Shown: positions 24,790-38,200 of the stretch, piece after piece
Position numbering within the stretch: the first letter of the stretch is position 1
Layout: each line of letters opens with the position of its first letter
Assembly (NCBI GenBank): GCA_037903355.1
Contig: JBAJFE010000039.1
Location: 62,001 to 126,000 of the forward strand
Direction: 5' to 3'
DNA length: 64,000 bases
Origin: Trichuris trichiura
Taxonomy: Eukaryota; Nematoda; Enoplea; Trichinellida; Trichuridae
The notes under the pieces: model-generated
What the model saw: the letters and a program-made list of their open reading frames with translations, nothing else
Told to the model about the DNA's origin: nothing
The model's database searches: none
Made by a program: the position numbers and the translations under genes

Positions 24790-27348
24790 CTACGCAGTAG
24801 TTTGCAGCGACATAGCAAATGAATTTCCTAAAACTGGATCGCGCTTTGTCATCTTTGAGTTCACGCTTTCCATGTGCCGTTGGAGAACCGTCCAAATATC
24901 TTCAGCCAATTCGCCAACGTCGGTAAAGCGAACCATTTCCTCGTTGAATATGTCCGAGTGGAAAGTTACAATGTGTCCCTACGCATTCAAGTAAAGTTAC
25001 TTTAGGAACAACAACTGAGCAAAAGCATTTCCTACTCTAAAGCACCCGAACAGTTCACGCAATTTATCATCGCTACCAAGCAATGACCACGCAAACATAG
25101 GCGCCACAGTTTCCATGACATCGTAAAACTGCTTCAGGAACCCGTCTTTTACCTGAAAATAGAGAAAGTAATAAGCGAATCGTTTCCGAGGACAGCTGAC
25201 TACGTACCGTTAAACGGTTGCGCTTTGACGCGATTACGGATGTCGCAATGGAAGCCAATATCTAACCACATTTTTTACATAGCGACAAAGCAGAGTAAAA
25301 ATAAAGCCATACCTTCTCTTTGGTACTTCCTGGTAAAATGGGATTTCTAACAACTGCTAATATAGCACCGGGAGGGTGGGTCATTTCGTCCATTGCGTCC
25401 AATATTATAAAATCGGAGACCACGTCATAAAAGCTTAGCATGGGCACCTTAACATGAAAATTATCTGTGAAAATTTGAAAAAACGTTTGGATTGAGAACC
25501 TTGCGCTCCCCCAACTCCGAAGCTATCCGACGTTCATTTTGGACGTCCGTACAAAACTCAATTAGCCGATCGTAGGCAGAGCAGAATTCTTGCGCATCCT
25601 AAACACGTACTCCTGTTCAATTGAAAGCGCGGAAAAATAATCAACATTCGAACCGAATTTGACTGCTTCAGCATAAAGCATAGTAGATCTCTGATCGACT
25701 TAGTGACCCAATCGCGTTTACCGGAATCTTCAAACAACATCTGAAAATGAAATCAGACACTGCACTCCTTAAAATAAAGGAGGAAAACGCAGTGACGACC
25801 TAAGCACGACAAACAAGGCAGCAACGGTCGCTTAAAATTGTTTCTTAAAGGACGACTATGCGGTGAAGACAATATCACCCTTTTAAGGGGGCACTACTAA
25901 GGCAATAAAGTGGAATAAGACATAGGAGTAAAGAAAGCTACGGCGGTTTGACTGAGTATACAGTCGGCTGAAAAAATAGGCAAAAAAGGTGGAGCGGGAA
26001 GAAGATCACGCACTGGCCCACCTTAATCCGCTCCAGCTTTTCTCGCCAATTTTTCCTATGATCGATGGAGAGCATTAAACTAAGAAAAGGTGGGAAAGTC
26101 AGAGCTCCAAAAAGGATAATGACAAGCTAGACCTTAAAATCATGAAACTGTTTAAATGAACGAAAGTTACGCCCGCTATTTTTGCCTACAGAAAATCGCA
26201 TTCCCGCGTCTAGTTCAGAAAAAAAACAATACACCGAAAAAACCAACCAAATAAAAGCAGAAGCAATGGGAAAAACGAAAAACGAAACTGATTTTTTCCG
26301 TCATTTTCATTCTCAGTCACTATACGTTATTTGGAAAAGATTCTCAAGCATAAATGGGACCTCTGGAACAAACGTCTAAATGTGATACCCACTTTTCCAT
26401 TTCACGAAGAAAACTAAGTTTAACCAGCATTCAAAGAGAACTCAGCAATGACCTACAGAAATTAAAGTGACTTCAGGCAACCCTAATAGAGCAAAATAGA
26501 AATGACTGTACGTGCTGACAACGCCCAGTTGAATTTTTTTGAACAAGAACTTCATTTTTTGAAAAATATTAGATAAAAGTTTTTCATATCCGTGACAGGT
26601 CGAAAGGATGCGCGAAACTAACTTCCCTCATGCAGCAATGCAGGGAAGTTTTACAGCGGGAAAATTTCAAGCATAGATCACACGAATTAACTTGTAACCA
26701 AATGGAAAAACGATACAACTTTTAAATTTTAAAACGATTCACAACTAAAAGAATCACTTCCAAACATTACAATGTCAAAAACAGTTACCTCCGTAGCCTT
26801 TCTAATGCAATAGAGTTTCGCTAGGAATTCTTCGTCAGAGTTGCAGCCAACTGCATCAGTCCTAAAAATAACTACGCTAAGATTCTTGTATCCGTAATTT
26901 CTCTCTCCTCCGTCAATTCAGCTTACGCGGGAAGTAAAATCGGGTTCTAGCATTTCAGCACGTGCGAATATAACCGACTACCAAAAAAACCCTATTGATT
27001 TGGTTACCATAGGCTTACAGATTTTTTCTTCTTGACACTGCCTACAATCTTTATTTGGACAACGAAGCTTGCTAGCATTTCGTAATTTCTGATTGGTAGA
27101 GGGTGACAAGATGGTGGCGCTATATGCTTCTTTATCAGTGATTTACAAGGGCGCTGCTACTGCAGATTAAGTATTTCGCAAATAGCCGCGCAATATTAAG
27201 AGCCCCATTCAAACAAAGCTGCACAAGTCCCCTGGCAATAATGAGGCAACGAAGCGCCACCAAACTTTGGGATGCTATGACAAATTTTTCTTGTCATCTC
27301 ATGGATCCATATTTTTCTTGTTATCTCATTGTTATCTCATGTTATCTC

Positions 27349-27385
<37 letters not shown>

Positions 27386-27477
27386 GTCCATGACTTACGA
27401 TGGATTCAGACAGATATACAGGTGTGTGGTCTGTAACGGGTTTGGTTGTCATAGAAGAGATGTACATGGATTCAGAC

Positions 27478-27510
<33 letters not shown>

Positions 27511-28935
27511 TGTAAGTTGTAAAAGGGCGTCAGGCGTCTGATGATGCAATCAAAGTCGTATACTGCCGAAAAATTCCTAGATATGCTGAATGGTGCAGCC
27601 AGTGCTGGGAGTGCTTTCAGCATTTACGCTTGTAATAAGAATAAAAGGCAGATCAAAATTGGCTCTTTTTTTAAAACAATTAAACCATGAGAAAAGACTA
27701 TTAAGTATATTAACTTTGCATAATACACTACTGTGTTTTGATTATGCATAACATTCTAAAGAAGACCTGCAGAAGAAATTAAAGTTCGTGCGCGCGTTGG
27801 TACAGTAAGCCTAGCCTCATACGTTTACATTTCCATGTTGGCTAGTTTGTCACGGTCCCTTGGGTGGTCAACTTACAGAGGTCCAACTGCAGTTATGAAT
27901 TATGAATCAGACTGTTTGAAGCATTACCTCAGCTTTCGACAAGCCACGTCACCCATGCTGACATGGGACAGTGCTTCGTGGTATAAATGCATGTAGCGAA
28001 CGCTAGTATCTTTCCCCGTTTCAACTACGGGTTCTGATTCCGGCGTTTCGACAGCCTGAGAAATAAGAATTTTTAACAGAAAAACAGTAGTCACCATGTT
28101 ACCCCTTCCAGCGCAGAAAAATAAGTTTCGTCAGAAAAAACGGACATTGTGTTTTCCGCTTCATCTATGACAGTGTTTATGCTGCTTCCTGAAGCACCTG
28201 GCACAATGCAGTACTAGCGGATAATCATACACGTACCTGATTCAGCGCCTATTCCACCAGCACCGCTTATTGAGAAAGTAGGACAAAATATAAGAACATG
28301 ACTAACTGAATCACACAGCCTATACGAAGCATGGAGTAGTTCTCTTAATTGAGCGGCTAGACTCTGAAAGCTTCCTAAACGGTCGCTTATAAATTGGAGT
28401 TACTAAGCAATACAACCTTCTTCCGCATGATCGGCTTGTTCCACAAATTCACAAGCTCTCTCCCAAAAATGAATTGCCTTGATCAAGCTCTGCATACCTG
28501 AAACAATCCTTTCAAATACAACCAATCTGTATGAGTGATTTACCTCCATGCATCAGCGAACTGCAGCTCATTGCTTGGATCTCCGATGAAATTGGATTAC
28601 TACTAGATATTAACGGTCTTCCTTGACAGTGACAATAGGCGCAGTGAGAGCTGCTTTCGGATTTTACTGCTAAGAACTCTTGGCGGATGGAGTTAAAAAG
28701 ACAAGTTGCAAATGATACCTGAGGGATTGCCAGTTACCACCTCTTTCGAAATTATATTCTCATAAGTGAGGCGTCGTTTTTTCCGAAAATACCTTACAAA
28801 AATGGCGACTCATCTTGCACAGAAAACGGTAGTTGGTTACCTGATTAATTCCGGTACTAGTACAGAAGAGATAGCCAAAAACATTATTGTTTTTTTCCAT
28901 TCAAGCAGTTTTCGAAGTGCCTCGCGGAGTTCCAT
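24790..28935 (-). CDS. MIGA: Mitoguardin (FAM73 family) mitochondrial outer-membrane protein
   Basis: Mitoguardins sit in the mitochondrial outer membrane, promote fusion through MitoPLD and tether mitochondria to the ER with lipid transfer. The proposed first exon from 28935 gives a hydrophobic segment TIMFLAISSVLVPEL; the next has a basic RKKRRLTYENIIS. Then come IKAIHFWERACEFVEQADHA (28.45 kb), DEAENTMSVFSDETYFSA (28.15 kb) with an FFAT-like acidic context, VRYMHLYHEALSHVSMGDVA (27.97 kb) and CNSDEEFLAKLYCIRKATE (26.83 kb). DWVTKSIRDLLCFML (25.7 kb), SFYDVVSDFIILDAMDEM (25.4 kb), PPGAILAVVRNPILP and FLKQFYDVMETVAPMFAWSLLG (25.1 kb) follow. The final exon has VRFTDVGELAEDIW and a stop at 24790-24792. 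Introns near 27.4 and 26.3 kb are about 1 kb and carry microsatellites and a hairpin element. The start is a best guess. Confidence 0.9.
25971..26059. repeat. Hairpin element (family C) in a mitoguardin intron
   Basis: The left arm AAAAAATAGGCAAAAAAGG plus TGGAGCGG pairs with CCGCTCCAGCTTTTCTCGCC plus AATTTTTCCTAT. Its outer arm resembles the ends of hairpins at 40.34 and 61.64 kb (ATGGCgaGAAAAGAAG-like). Confidence 0.6.
27318..27506. repeat. Microsatellites in a mitoguardin intron
   Basis: Three near-tandem copies of GTTATCTCAT lead into a (TA)n run at about 27351-27382; a second (TA)n run is at 27479-27500. Between them GGATTCAGACA occurs twice. Length polymorphism is likely. Confidence 0.9.
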
Positions 28936-30731
28936 TTCGCAGCAAGCCGTGCTATTTTGGCGCGACGCCGCTGAAAAACGTTTACCCAAACGGAGCGAAC
29001 TTGCGCAACAGCACGCGATAATAAAAGCGTGAAGCTTGACCGGTCAAATTATCATACATAACGCACTCTTTTAGGACTTGATAGCTACTACTTAAACAAG
29101 CATTTTACGCGCGCTAAGATTTACTAGTTGAACTGAAATTACCATAACCAATTTGATTCGCATGTACCACCTTTACTTAACACCCCTATCAACCTCGCGT
29201 GCGCAGATTTGGACAAAAGCGAGCAATAGCCACGCGAAGATTTGCAAATTATTTCGAAACACTTCTGCGTTTTTCTTTTCTTAATGCAACTGTAAAAGCT
29301 TTGAACAAACACTACTCAGAAAGAGGGGGCAAGTTTTGACGTAATGAAAGCATCTTTATTGATTGCTCGAAGTTCAGCAAAAGGTAGTGAAAAAATTATT
29401 TTCCAAAACGACGACACGACGGTTGATTTCTTTTGTATTGACGAAAGACAGGTTTTGGACTGCAATTTCACGACCAGCGGCCCTGCAAGAGATGGAAAGT
29501 TAGAGCGCACAACTGGTGGATGCTCGTTAATTCGATTATTTTCATCAGTATAAAAAAAAACAGCACTTGGTCAGACGAAAGATGGTGTTGCACATCATTT
29601 TAGACTTGCAATTTGCCAAAAAAAGATACGACAGTCACTAACCGCGCAAAAGACCGACGGTCCGACGTGTTCCTGAAATTATAAGGCTGTAAGACGAGGA
29701 TTACAAGCGATATTTACTGTTTAAATTTAACTACATTTCAGAATTATTTGCGGTGAAACGCCTTGGTGATATAGTAGTCTGAATTGAGTTTTTGCCCGTT
29801 TAAGGGTAACGCCATCGCACTTAGCACAGCGAGTCGAAAGGGTGTCTCAAGTGCAACGCAACACGTCTCAGCCACAAAGGCATCTTGGACGTCTCACCTA
29901 TTAGGTGGGAAAAGTTACGAGCACAACCATTTCTGGTACCCTCACGTGCTCTTAGGGCACTTCCCGTTTCGGGAATTACCAATGACCTTATCTCAGACCT
30001 TCCCAGGAGCTCAAGTGGGTACGCAGACCCGTTTATGGCTCCTCTGGCGTTCTTTTCACCAAGGCGATACAGCAAATACTTCATCACAAATCATTTACTG
30101 GAACAAACAAAAACTAAAAGTTCACATACTTTCTCCGTATTATGGAATTCTAACATTGAAGCACATTGTCACATCAACAGTTAGCTGCAAACCATCTAAT
30201 GCAATCCGGAGTGGCCATTCATCTTAATATACTTTTACCCAACGTCAAGTAAACACTATTCCAACTCACTGCCGACGTGTCACGTGTCATACGGTAAATC
30301 GTAAATCGGAAACTCAGGTTGAGCACGATGCGGATTGTAGTCTAACTTGATAGTGGTAACTTCATTTGCATTTTCCTGCATGGAACGGCTTGACTTCCAT
30401 TACCAATAACTGGCTTACCCTTAGCAAACAACAAAAACTGCTCCAACTAAGAAGCTGAGTATTTTATTAGCAAAAGCATCTACAACAGAGACAATACAGT
30501 AATAAAGTAATAGTTGTTGAGTGCCAACAAAGTTATTAGCGGAAGTCTAAAACGCCGAATACTCAGCGCTTGAGAAATTTGTAACGTTTTACTTCTTTCA
30601 GACGCGTCACTTAGGGATAGTGCCGCTCATTGTACCTGTGCATTTCTCTTGTGCTTACAGAAAGGAATTTAGTTTCTTTTCATTGACTCTGTTAAGTCGT
30701 CTTGCAAAGTTGGACGCAAGTGGGGGTAAAT
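28936..30731. other. Intergenic region between divergent mitoguardin and RABL6
   Basis: No gene is recognised. Three long open frames overlap at about 29.78-30.2 kb on both strands (147, 99 and 88 codons) in slightly GC-richer DNA, without a familiar domain. The rest appears to be plain AT-rich spacer. Confidence 0.45.
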
Positions 30732-32305
30732 ATGCTGTCAACATTGCGCAGGAGATTTTTCGCTGGCACCGCCGAAAGCGAAAGCCCAACAAACGAAGCA
30801 CGATCGGGAATCAGCTCAATGTCGGTTGGGTTGCGATGCAAGTTTAAATCCGGCGTGGATTATAACAGTACGCAACAGTTATTTACCATTTTCTTCTGAG
30901 TTTGCCAAATGCATCAGTGAAAGTACTTATACGTGGCGACCGAAATGTCGGAAAGACCTGCCTGATGGAACGGCTCCAAGGTAGACAATTTCGCGAGACT
31001 TACGAGCCTACCGAGGAGATACAGGTTGCCAGCGTTTCCTGGAATTACAAAGCTAGCAATGACATCGTCAAGGTTGACATATGGGACATAGTAGACCGAA
31101 GCCGGCGAAAACGTCCAGTTTCTAATATTTTAAAGCTTGAAAATGTGGAAGGAGAAGTAGGTTGCTTTCCTTTTGTAAATTCATATTCTCTGTCTGTCCT
31201 TTCAGCAGACGGAAGTTTCCCTGGACGCGTCGTTTATTGATATTTACCAAGGTGCCAACGCCGTCATTCTTATGTTTGACATAACGAAGCCATGGTACCG
31301 TTTGTGAAGATGCATGTTCCATGTTTATTTTAACTTTTTTAGGACATGGGATTATGTAAAGCGTGAATTGCCAAGTGTGCCTGCAAATCTGCCCATCCTT
31401 GTACTTGGAAACCGTAGGGACATGGATTCTGCGCGAGAAGTTTCTGAGAACGTCTGTCGACGTTTCATTAATGATTTTCAAAGGTCAGCCTATAAACCTA
31501 AAGTACCTTGGTCATTAATCGGTTTAGACCATCAGCATCTGCTCCTGTTCGTTATGCAGAGTCATCTATGCGAACAGGCTTAGGCTTGAAGCTTCTATAC
31601 GTCTTCTTGAACGTACCTTTTCTTTTAATAGAGGTTTTGCCGCCATAAACCAAACTTGCTCAGTTGATTGCGCTGCATTGTTTTAGAGAAAAGCCCTTGT
31701 AAGTCGCTTGAAGCGCAACGAAGAAGAGATGCGCGTAACTTTTGAAGAAATGGAGCTATACGAAGTAGGATCGGACAAGTAAAATTACCATTTTGTTGGA
31801 CATTTCTTTAACTGTCCTTTCGCCAGATCGAGAACAAACGAACATGCAGAGACGAAAACAACAGGTACCCGTCAATTATTTCAAACAGTTAAAGACAAAT
31901 TTTTGGTATAGAGACAACTGAGCAAATTCAGAAAGCAAATATTTCCCCGGAAAACCCTCCTGCTGATGCTATCCGGCCGAGAGAAAATGGTAAAGGTTTG
32001 AGGAGAAATATGACTTAATGAAATAGCTTGCAGATAAACCATGCGAGTCGCGGGAGATACCATTGACTGTACCTAATGCTTCATACTCGAATAAGAGTCC
32101 GTCGCTCACTACATCTGCGCAGATAGCTGACTTGAATTCATGGCTTGAAAGCGATGATAAGACAAGTGGCCATGCAGCGCTATCGACAGATGATGCTCAC
32201 GATTCCTCCCTTTCCGAGTCCGATGATGATCGGCCCAACCCTTTGGTTGCGGAAATGCCAAAGGATTCTTCCGACGAAAGCGATAGCGAAAATGCTCATA
32301 ACTAG
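30732..32305 (+). CDS. RABL6: RABL6 (Parf/C9orf86-like) GTPase-like protein
   Basis: RABL6 is an atypical Rab/Ras-like GTP-binding protein with a long acidic C-terminal tail, linked in mammals to cell-cycle control. The first exon (30732-30867) has MLSTLRRRFFAG and MSVGLRCKFKSGVDYN. A 50-bp intron joins in phase to MKVLIRGDRNVGKTCLMERL (P-loop GDRNVGKT), GRQFRETYEPTEEIQV and VKVDIWDIVD. Then come VSLDASFIDIYQGANAVILM, FDITKPW, WDYVKRELPSVPANLP, LVLGNRRDM (NKxD replaced by NRRD) and YAESSMRTGLGLKLLYVFLN. The tail has LKRNEEEMRVTFEEMELYE, then a serine- and acid-rich end (SLSESDDDRPNPLVAEMP). The start is the methionine aligned with vertebrate MFSALKK. It converges on AMPK beta with about 120 bp between stops. 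Confidence 0.93.
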
Positions 32306-32428
32306 AGACTACTTATGAGTGAAACCCATAAGAACTCCGTTGTTAGAAACTGTTTAATACGTGCATGGAAAGTGGACAGAGCCGAAGTTCAATTCGATCA
32401 ACAAGTGACACAAAATATTCATAATTAA

Positions 32429-33249
32429 CTAAATAGGCTTGTAAAGTAAAGTCGTTACGTACTTCTTGCGATAACGATGAGTAGCGCTTAATACCATGAC
32501 TCCATCCTTAATTGACAGAGCATATAAGTGGTTCAGCATGACATGATTAGGTTCTGGTAATACGTTGGGATCACATGAAATGGGCGTGTCCTTGTTCAAA
32601 ATAACTTGCAACAAATGGGGTGGAAGAACCGGAGGTTGATGAGCCTTTTCAAACGCATGGCGATCTGGTATGTCCTGGCAGTACGAATCTCCAGTCTGAC
32701 TGCCATCCGAGCTCACGCCGCTGCCTTTGTTAGAACCGGCATGCGAATCCGCCTGGTCTTTTTCCAATGCATCAAACACTTCGTAGTCGGCCCGATCAAT
32801 TACAAGCACGTTGTTTTCGGAACCCAAAGGATTATCGGTTTTTGGTAAATTGCTGTCACATGTCCAATTGCCATCGACGTAAAACTTGAATTCATGCCTG
32901 CCTTCAGGCAGGTTGATAATAGTTATAAAATCTTCGTGACTTCTGACCATTGGCAATTTTCGCTTCCAGCCATCCCAACTTCCACCGACGAAAACTTGTT
33001 TTGCCGATCCTAGGTTAAACTGTTTTATGATAGGATAGCAAAGAAAAATCGCGCCTTACCAGTCCATTTCACGACTACCGGGTATTCGCCTGCTCTGTCC
33101 GGTGTTGTGCTTAAACTTTTGTCGGCCACTGATTTTGAGATTTTCAACTGTACAGGACACTGATCTTCGTCGGAAAAACCGCCGGACTTGCGCAATCCAC
33201 TGCCGGATTCCGTACGCTCGCGACGAGAAAGCGACTGCGCGTTGCCCAT
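32429..33249 (-). CDS. PRKAB: AMP-activated protein kinase beta subunit
   Basis: The beta subunit scaffolds the AMPK alpha and gamma subunits and binds glycogen. Two exons, 33249-33060 and 33009-32429, join in phase across a 50-bp intron to give 256 residues. The N-terminus MGNAQSLSRRE fits an N-myristoylation signal. The carbohydrate-binding module reads VFVGGSWDGWKRKLPMVRS, HEFKFYVDGNW, with both glucan-stacking tryptophans, and NPLGSENNVL. The C-terminal interaction domain has PPVLPPHLLQVILNKD, LPEPNHVMLNHLYALSIKDG and LSATHRYRKKYVTTLLYKPI. The SxR/K site after the first CBM tryptophan motif (RKLPMVRSHEDF) corresponds to the Ser108 region. It is a complete, ordinary gene. Confidence 0.97.
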
Positions 33250-35213
33250 TTTTTAAATAAGCACCGTTTGCAAACTTGCTTAGCTGAGCTTATTCCAGTA
33301 GCAAATTTTGTTGCTGCAATGCCAACTGCAGGAAACGAGCAAAGTTGCCGTGAATCACAAATTGCACAAACTATTTATCTGTCCATGCAAATCATCATAG
33401 CTACAGTACTAATGGTGTTCAGGTTTGCTACTTCGAAATCTTGAAATACTGCCCAGCATGCGAACTTGAAATTTCGATAATGGCAGAAGGAGAACTTAGG
33501 AGTGTACAAAGCGTCACCTAGGCACCGTTTGGGACGTAGACGTCCGTACACTTGTTTGCCAAAAGCAGGCCGTATCTAAAGCATTCCGACAGCAGCGGCG
33601 AATTGTCCTGTACCCTCTCTACGAAAAGATATTTCACCTAATAATTACAATCCGCGGTTTCATATGTAAATATGATAATACCGGACAATACCTTTCCTTT
33701 TTTCGTCATTAATGTTGACAATAGGACAGGACAAAGTGACTCTCGAAACGCTACGCCAATAAGACTTTTCTTTTTACATTGCTGCTTTTTGTCGCTTTCG
33801 AGTCACAAAGGACTACTGAGTTTTCACGCTTGTGCGCTCGTCGGAGGGAAACTACGTTGCAGACAATGATGAGAGCGTACAGCCTAAGCGCGTGCTATTT
33901 TACTGTAGTGTTTATAAAACTTGCTTCTGAAATGCTGAGGCCCCACTTTTCAAACCTTGTCCTCTAGGACCCCATCGGATTATTCAGGTATCCCTTTTCA
34001 CAACGGCTAGTTTAGATCTACGATTTTTGAAGGGACGATAATGCGCCGGCGGTCGGACCGAAAGGCACTGCAAGGAATACCCTACCGATTAAGCTGCCGA
34101 TTTATTTTTCCGGCAGTCAAATATAGCGCCAGCTAAACAGCTTAGGGAATATGGGCCGACTAGGTCAAGGGTGACGCGAGCACTCAGCTTGGGAAACACT
34201 GGTTTATTGTTTTATATTTTTTTATTTTATTCGTTGCGATACTTCGTTTGGCTTTACCAGTTGTAGCGGGCGCGACAGCCCTTGTTACTTAAGTATCAAA
34301 AAAAAGATACCGTACGATATTTACCTATCTATCGAGTACCGGGTACTGTCGTTCGTTATATTCTGACTTGCGCGTGAAATAAACTGGTTGTGCGACGCTT
34401 TTACGGTCCTGCTAAACAATTTTTCTTCCCTTTCTAATTTGCTTTCGCCATTACTGTCACTGCATTTCTTTTAACCGAAGAATACCCTCTTCAGTTTAAA
34501 ATTACATCCCATTTTTAAGCTGTTAGTTTGCCACGGGTTCTCATAACTGTTGACGTTTTCATGATCTTCACTGAGTGCTGACGACGGGTTGAAAGATACT
34601 CTGAAAGTTCCGCATAATAAAAAACTAATAAAGCTAAACAGGTATCTTCCATACGATCCATGGAAACAATCTACCGGAAGCTCCAAAACAACGTTGAAAG
34701 GGTCATTCCTGAAAGCTCCTCACGGACAAATCACTTTGGGTATTTTCAGACAACTCATAGTTAATTATTCACTGATATGTCCCTTAAGAATATTTTGCCA
34801 CGGGATACTGAGAATCTGCAGCTTAGATTTGTTCAACAAACTTGTCGTCTGTAGGAGAGATTAATAGTCTAAGAGCTCTTGCGCACTTTCGATGAAATGA
34901 GCCGACAAACTAAAGTGGTTTCTTCTAAAAAAAATAGTTTCATTGTATGATTGTTACAGTAAAAAATAACAAACGTTCAACATGCGTTGATGATCGTACA
35001 TAGCCACAACAAGGCTTCTTTCTTAACAAAAAAAAACAGGTGAACCTGAGCAATCGCCAATCAGTGCAGTAAAAAACCGACAGACGAGCTAAAAAATTTT
35101 TTGTAAGGAAAGGGAAGGTGAGCAAACGACCCGTCTGAACATCGGCTCAGCGAGGAAGAATCTTTTGGAAGGCGCTGAAAACCCATAGAAGCAACAAGGT
35201 AAAGTAGAACCAT
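33250..35213. other. Region between the AMPK beta start and the plexin 3' end
   Basis: About 2 kb with no supported gene. It contains a ribozyme-like block at 34578-34612. Open frames here are short and lack family features. Confidence 0.5.
34578..34612 (+). ncRNA. Ribozyme-like block, copy at 34.6 kb (candidate)
   Basis: CTGACGAC, GGGT, a loop, ACTC, one T and GAAAGTTCCG. The stem pairs with one G-T. The distance from CTGA to GAAA is 25 bases. No palindrome arms were seen around it. Confidence 0.25.
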
Positions 35214-38200
35214 TCAGGCAAATGTAGCGTTTGAATTGCCTGGAAAGCTTTGGTCACCAAAATATAAAGGATTAGCTATCCTGACGGGTGCGGCAATACA
35301 GGTGCTACTTTGATAAGCAGTGCTCGACCCACCGGGGGGTGCGCTACCGCGGCAGTCTCCTTCCATTAGCTTTTGAACTTGAGCCAATTTCGCCGGCAGC
35401 CTATTCCGTTTGGAAAATTCGTCTTCCTCCAGTGCCGCTGCAAGCTGATCCTTGTACTGATCAACATACTTGTACAGTTCATTTAGGGCACCCATAATGT
35501 CTAGCTCGCTTAGATGCTGCCTGGATTCTTCAACCAAAAAGGCGTTCATATCTTGATCAGAGATGATAGGCAACTGTTGAACATCAGCGTAGTAACGCTC
35601 TACCCACTCACGGTAAAAATGTATATCCCGAGCAAAAAGCAGTTTCGAAGAAGGGCTGTCTTTAGTTAATTGAGGGTCCTGAGTAGAACACGAGTCCATT
35701 AGCGTTTGGGCAACGACCGATAGACATCCTTCAATTTTAGTCGGGCGGGGTATATCGAATACGAAATGTGGGTTCTTTATGAGATTCACCCAAAATCTCA
35801 GGGGTAAGCTGAAAGAAAAAGGTAGCTAGTTACTAAATTACGAAAAGATTGCTTTTTACCTGTTACTCTTCCATGCGTGCACTACCTCGGGATCGTTAAT
35901 GCCGTGCAATAACGCTTGGTCATCCATAAAGTCGTACATATACTTTATGCATAAAGGAAGAGCACTGCCTCTGTGAGTGATGGAAAAAATTGCCTCGAAC
36001 AAGTCTTCAACGAACTTTTGCAAAGTACCCTGAAAGTTGGAAGAATGAAAAGACGTCAAATCATTTAAGCTAAACGCTTGCCTTTGTTGTCAAAAGGCGA
36101 GTGAGGTAAATTTCAGAAACCATTTTTCCTCCCCCACGCTCAGCACCAATGTCATGTTGATCATGAGGCTTGACAAGGTGATATACCTTGCACCCAGTGT
36201 CAGAATCTTTGCTGTGAGCGGAAGCCGAAGGAGAAAAGGCCCGGTTCAAAGTTGGACTATTTTTAAGAGAAAACGTGCTCGACTTGTCCGATCGTTCGGA
36301 CAATAAGGACAAATTGTACATAGAGGATTGCTTGGGCACCAATGCCAACGAGGCATTGTTTGGCACTTTGTAATGAGCTAACGTATTTATTTTCTTCCAA
36401 CCTGCGTCTGGTTTCGTTGTCACGTCCATGTCTTGCAAGGTCAAACGACCAGAGACGCCAGTGCGCCATTCTTAAATAAAAACTTGAAAATTTCACGCGC
36501 ATAGAATGCATAATTTTTGTAGAAAAAATATGATAGACTTCGTGGAAAGGCAACGGGACAAACATTAGGTAAAAAGAAAGCTAACATATATATATATATA
36601 TATATATATGCTACTCTTAAAAACTGACTTTTAAAACTAAGCAACTTCATACCTAAGTCTAAGTCGGTCGCTGATGGTCTTCTCGAACAAGGAGTTGTTC
36701 TGTAGATGGCATCCAGACATTTTTCTTTCACTTGCGATATCGTGTCGCAATCAAGCACGCGGACGGCTACTTCGGAATCAGAATCGAAACCACTGGTTAC
36801 GTAGACGACAAGAGGGTGAAATTCGATGGTTTGTCGAATAAGCTTTTCTTCCGAAAGCGAATAACGTGCGTCGTACAGCAACGCGTCCTGCGGTCCTTTT
36901 TCCACTTGTTGTTTAATTGCCCAATAAAGCATGAACAATGGCTGGCCGGCACATTCCAACAAATACTTATACATCAAGAAGGTAAACCAGGCGGCCAGCA
37001 TACGCTCGGCTATCGACTCGCTTCTGCGGAACAATATCCTTGGTTGATAACGTCTTTCCACTGTCTTCTCGATCAAAGATGCCAAAAGGGTCTTGAGTAT
37101 ATCGGTGCAGTAGTCCATCCTCTCGTGCAGTATTACCATAAGCAAACTGCCAACTGCAACTCTGTCCTTGCTAAGAAAATACTTATTTGACTCCAGCACG
37201 CGAACAAAAGTTAGCAGGAAAGTTTTGCTCATGAAAAGTTGGTTCAACAAGCGAAGACCCTTTTCAAAAGACGGCTGCCGGCTGAGGTCCAGCTCTCCAC
37301 GGAAGACGCCGTGACTAGTAACGCTTGGAAAAAGAACTTGCAACACGTAATCTTTGTAAGGCAAGAACGGTATGCCCGTAGCTGTCGTTTCTGTTGTCCA
37401 CTCAGTAATGTCGGTTTGCAATTCGGCGAAAGCTTCCTTGCATTCATTGGCCACCTTCAATTCTATCGCATCAATCTGCTCCTTCAAAGACTTCATTTGA
37501 CGCTGCTGTTTGGTCGACTTCCGTCGGTAGACGAGAAGCAGAAAAACAATAATCGCAGCAAAAGCGACCAAAACCGAAGCAATAATTGCAATAGTCTCCA
37601 GTGACAGAGAGCCGAACACTGTAGGACTATCGTAGCTCAGAAAGCCGATGGTATAATTGCGGTTGCCCGCGCCTAGACTTACTATCACTTCGGGCAAGGA
37701 ATTAAGACTTGCTGTACGAGTGCCAACAATTCCGCTTGGTGAAGGTAGCGGCTGATTTTCCGGAGGTCTACAGGTGACTACTCGATTCGCAAGGGCAGTT
37801 ACATTACACAATTCGCTACCAACGAATACACGAATATCCTTCTCGCGTAAGGCCAAGTCAATGTTATTGCCATTTATGGTCAAATAGTCATTTTTAAAGT
37901 ACTTGATAGGATAGGTTTCAGAACCGGAAGGTTGAAAGAAGTCGAATTCAGGGTCAGGAAAGATGCTGAATGGCCTAAAGCCTCCGTGAGTAGATATATT
38001 GCGCGCAAATGGTACGTCGTTCATAAAAAATCCATATTCCACTAGCAATGGCCTTTCCGCAAGCGGATAGAACGGATCGCCTGGCTGCAGCAGCACTTCA
38101 GGAGTATAGCATTTGGCTAAATCGGTTGACTCAATTGTGCAAAGACCTTTTGTCTCCTGTCCAGCGTGTCGGAAGTACATTTTCATGTCTTGAACAAGAT

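Noticed and set aside
29784..30227. Bacterial or viral insertion suggested by long open frames
   Set aside because: No bacterial or viral protein motif is visible in any frame; a GC effect or unknown repeat is enough.
36732..37604. Plus-strand frames of 152 and 121 codons
   Set aside because: Shadow frames opposite the plexin intracellular exon.
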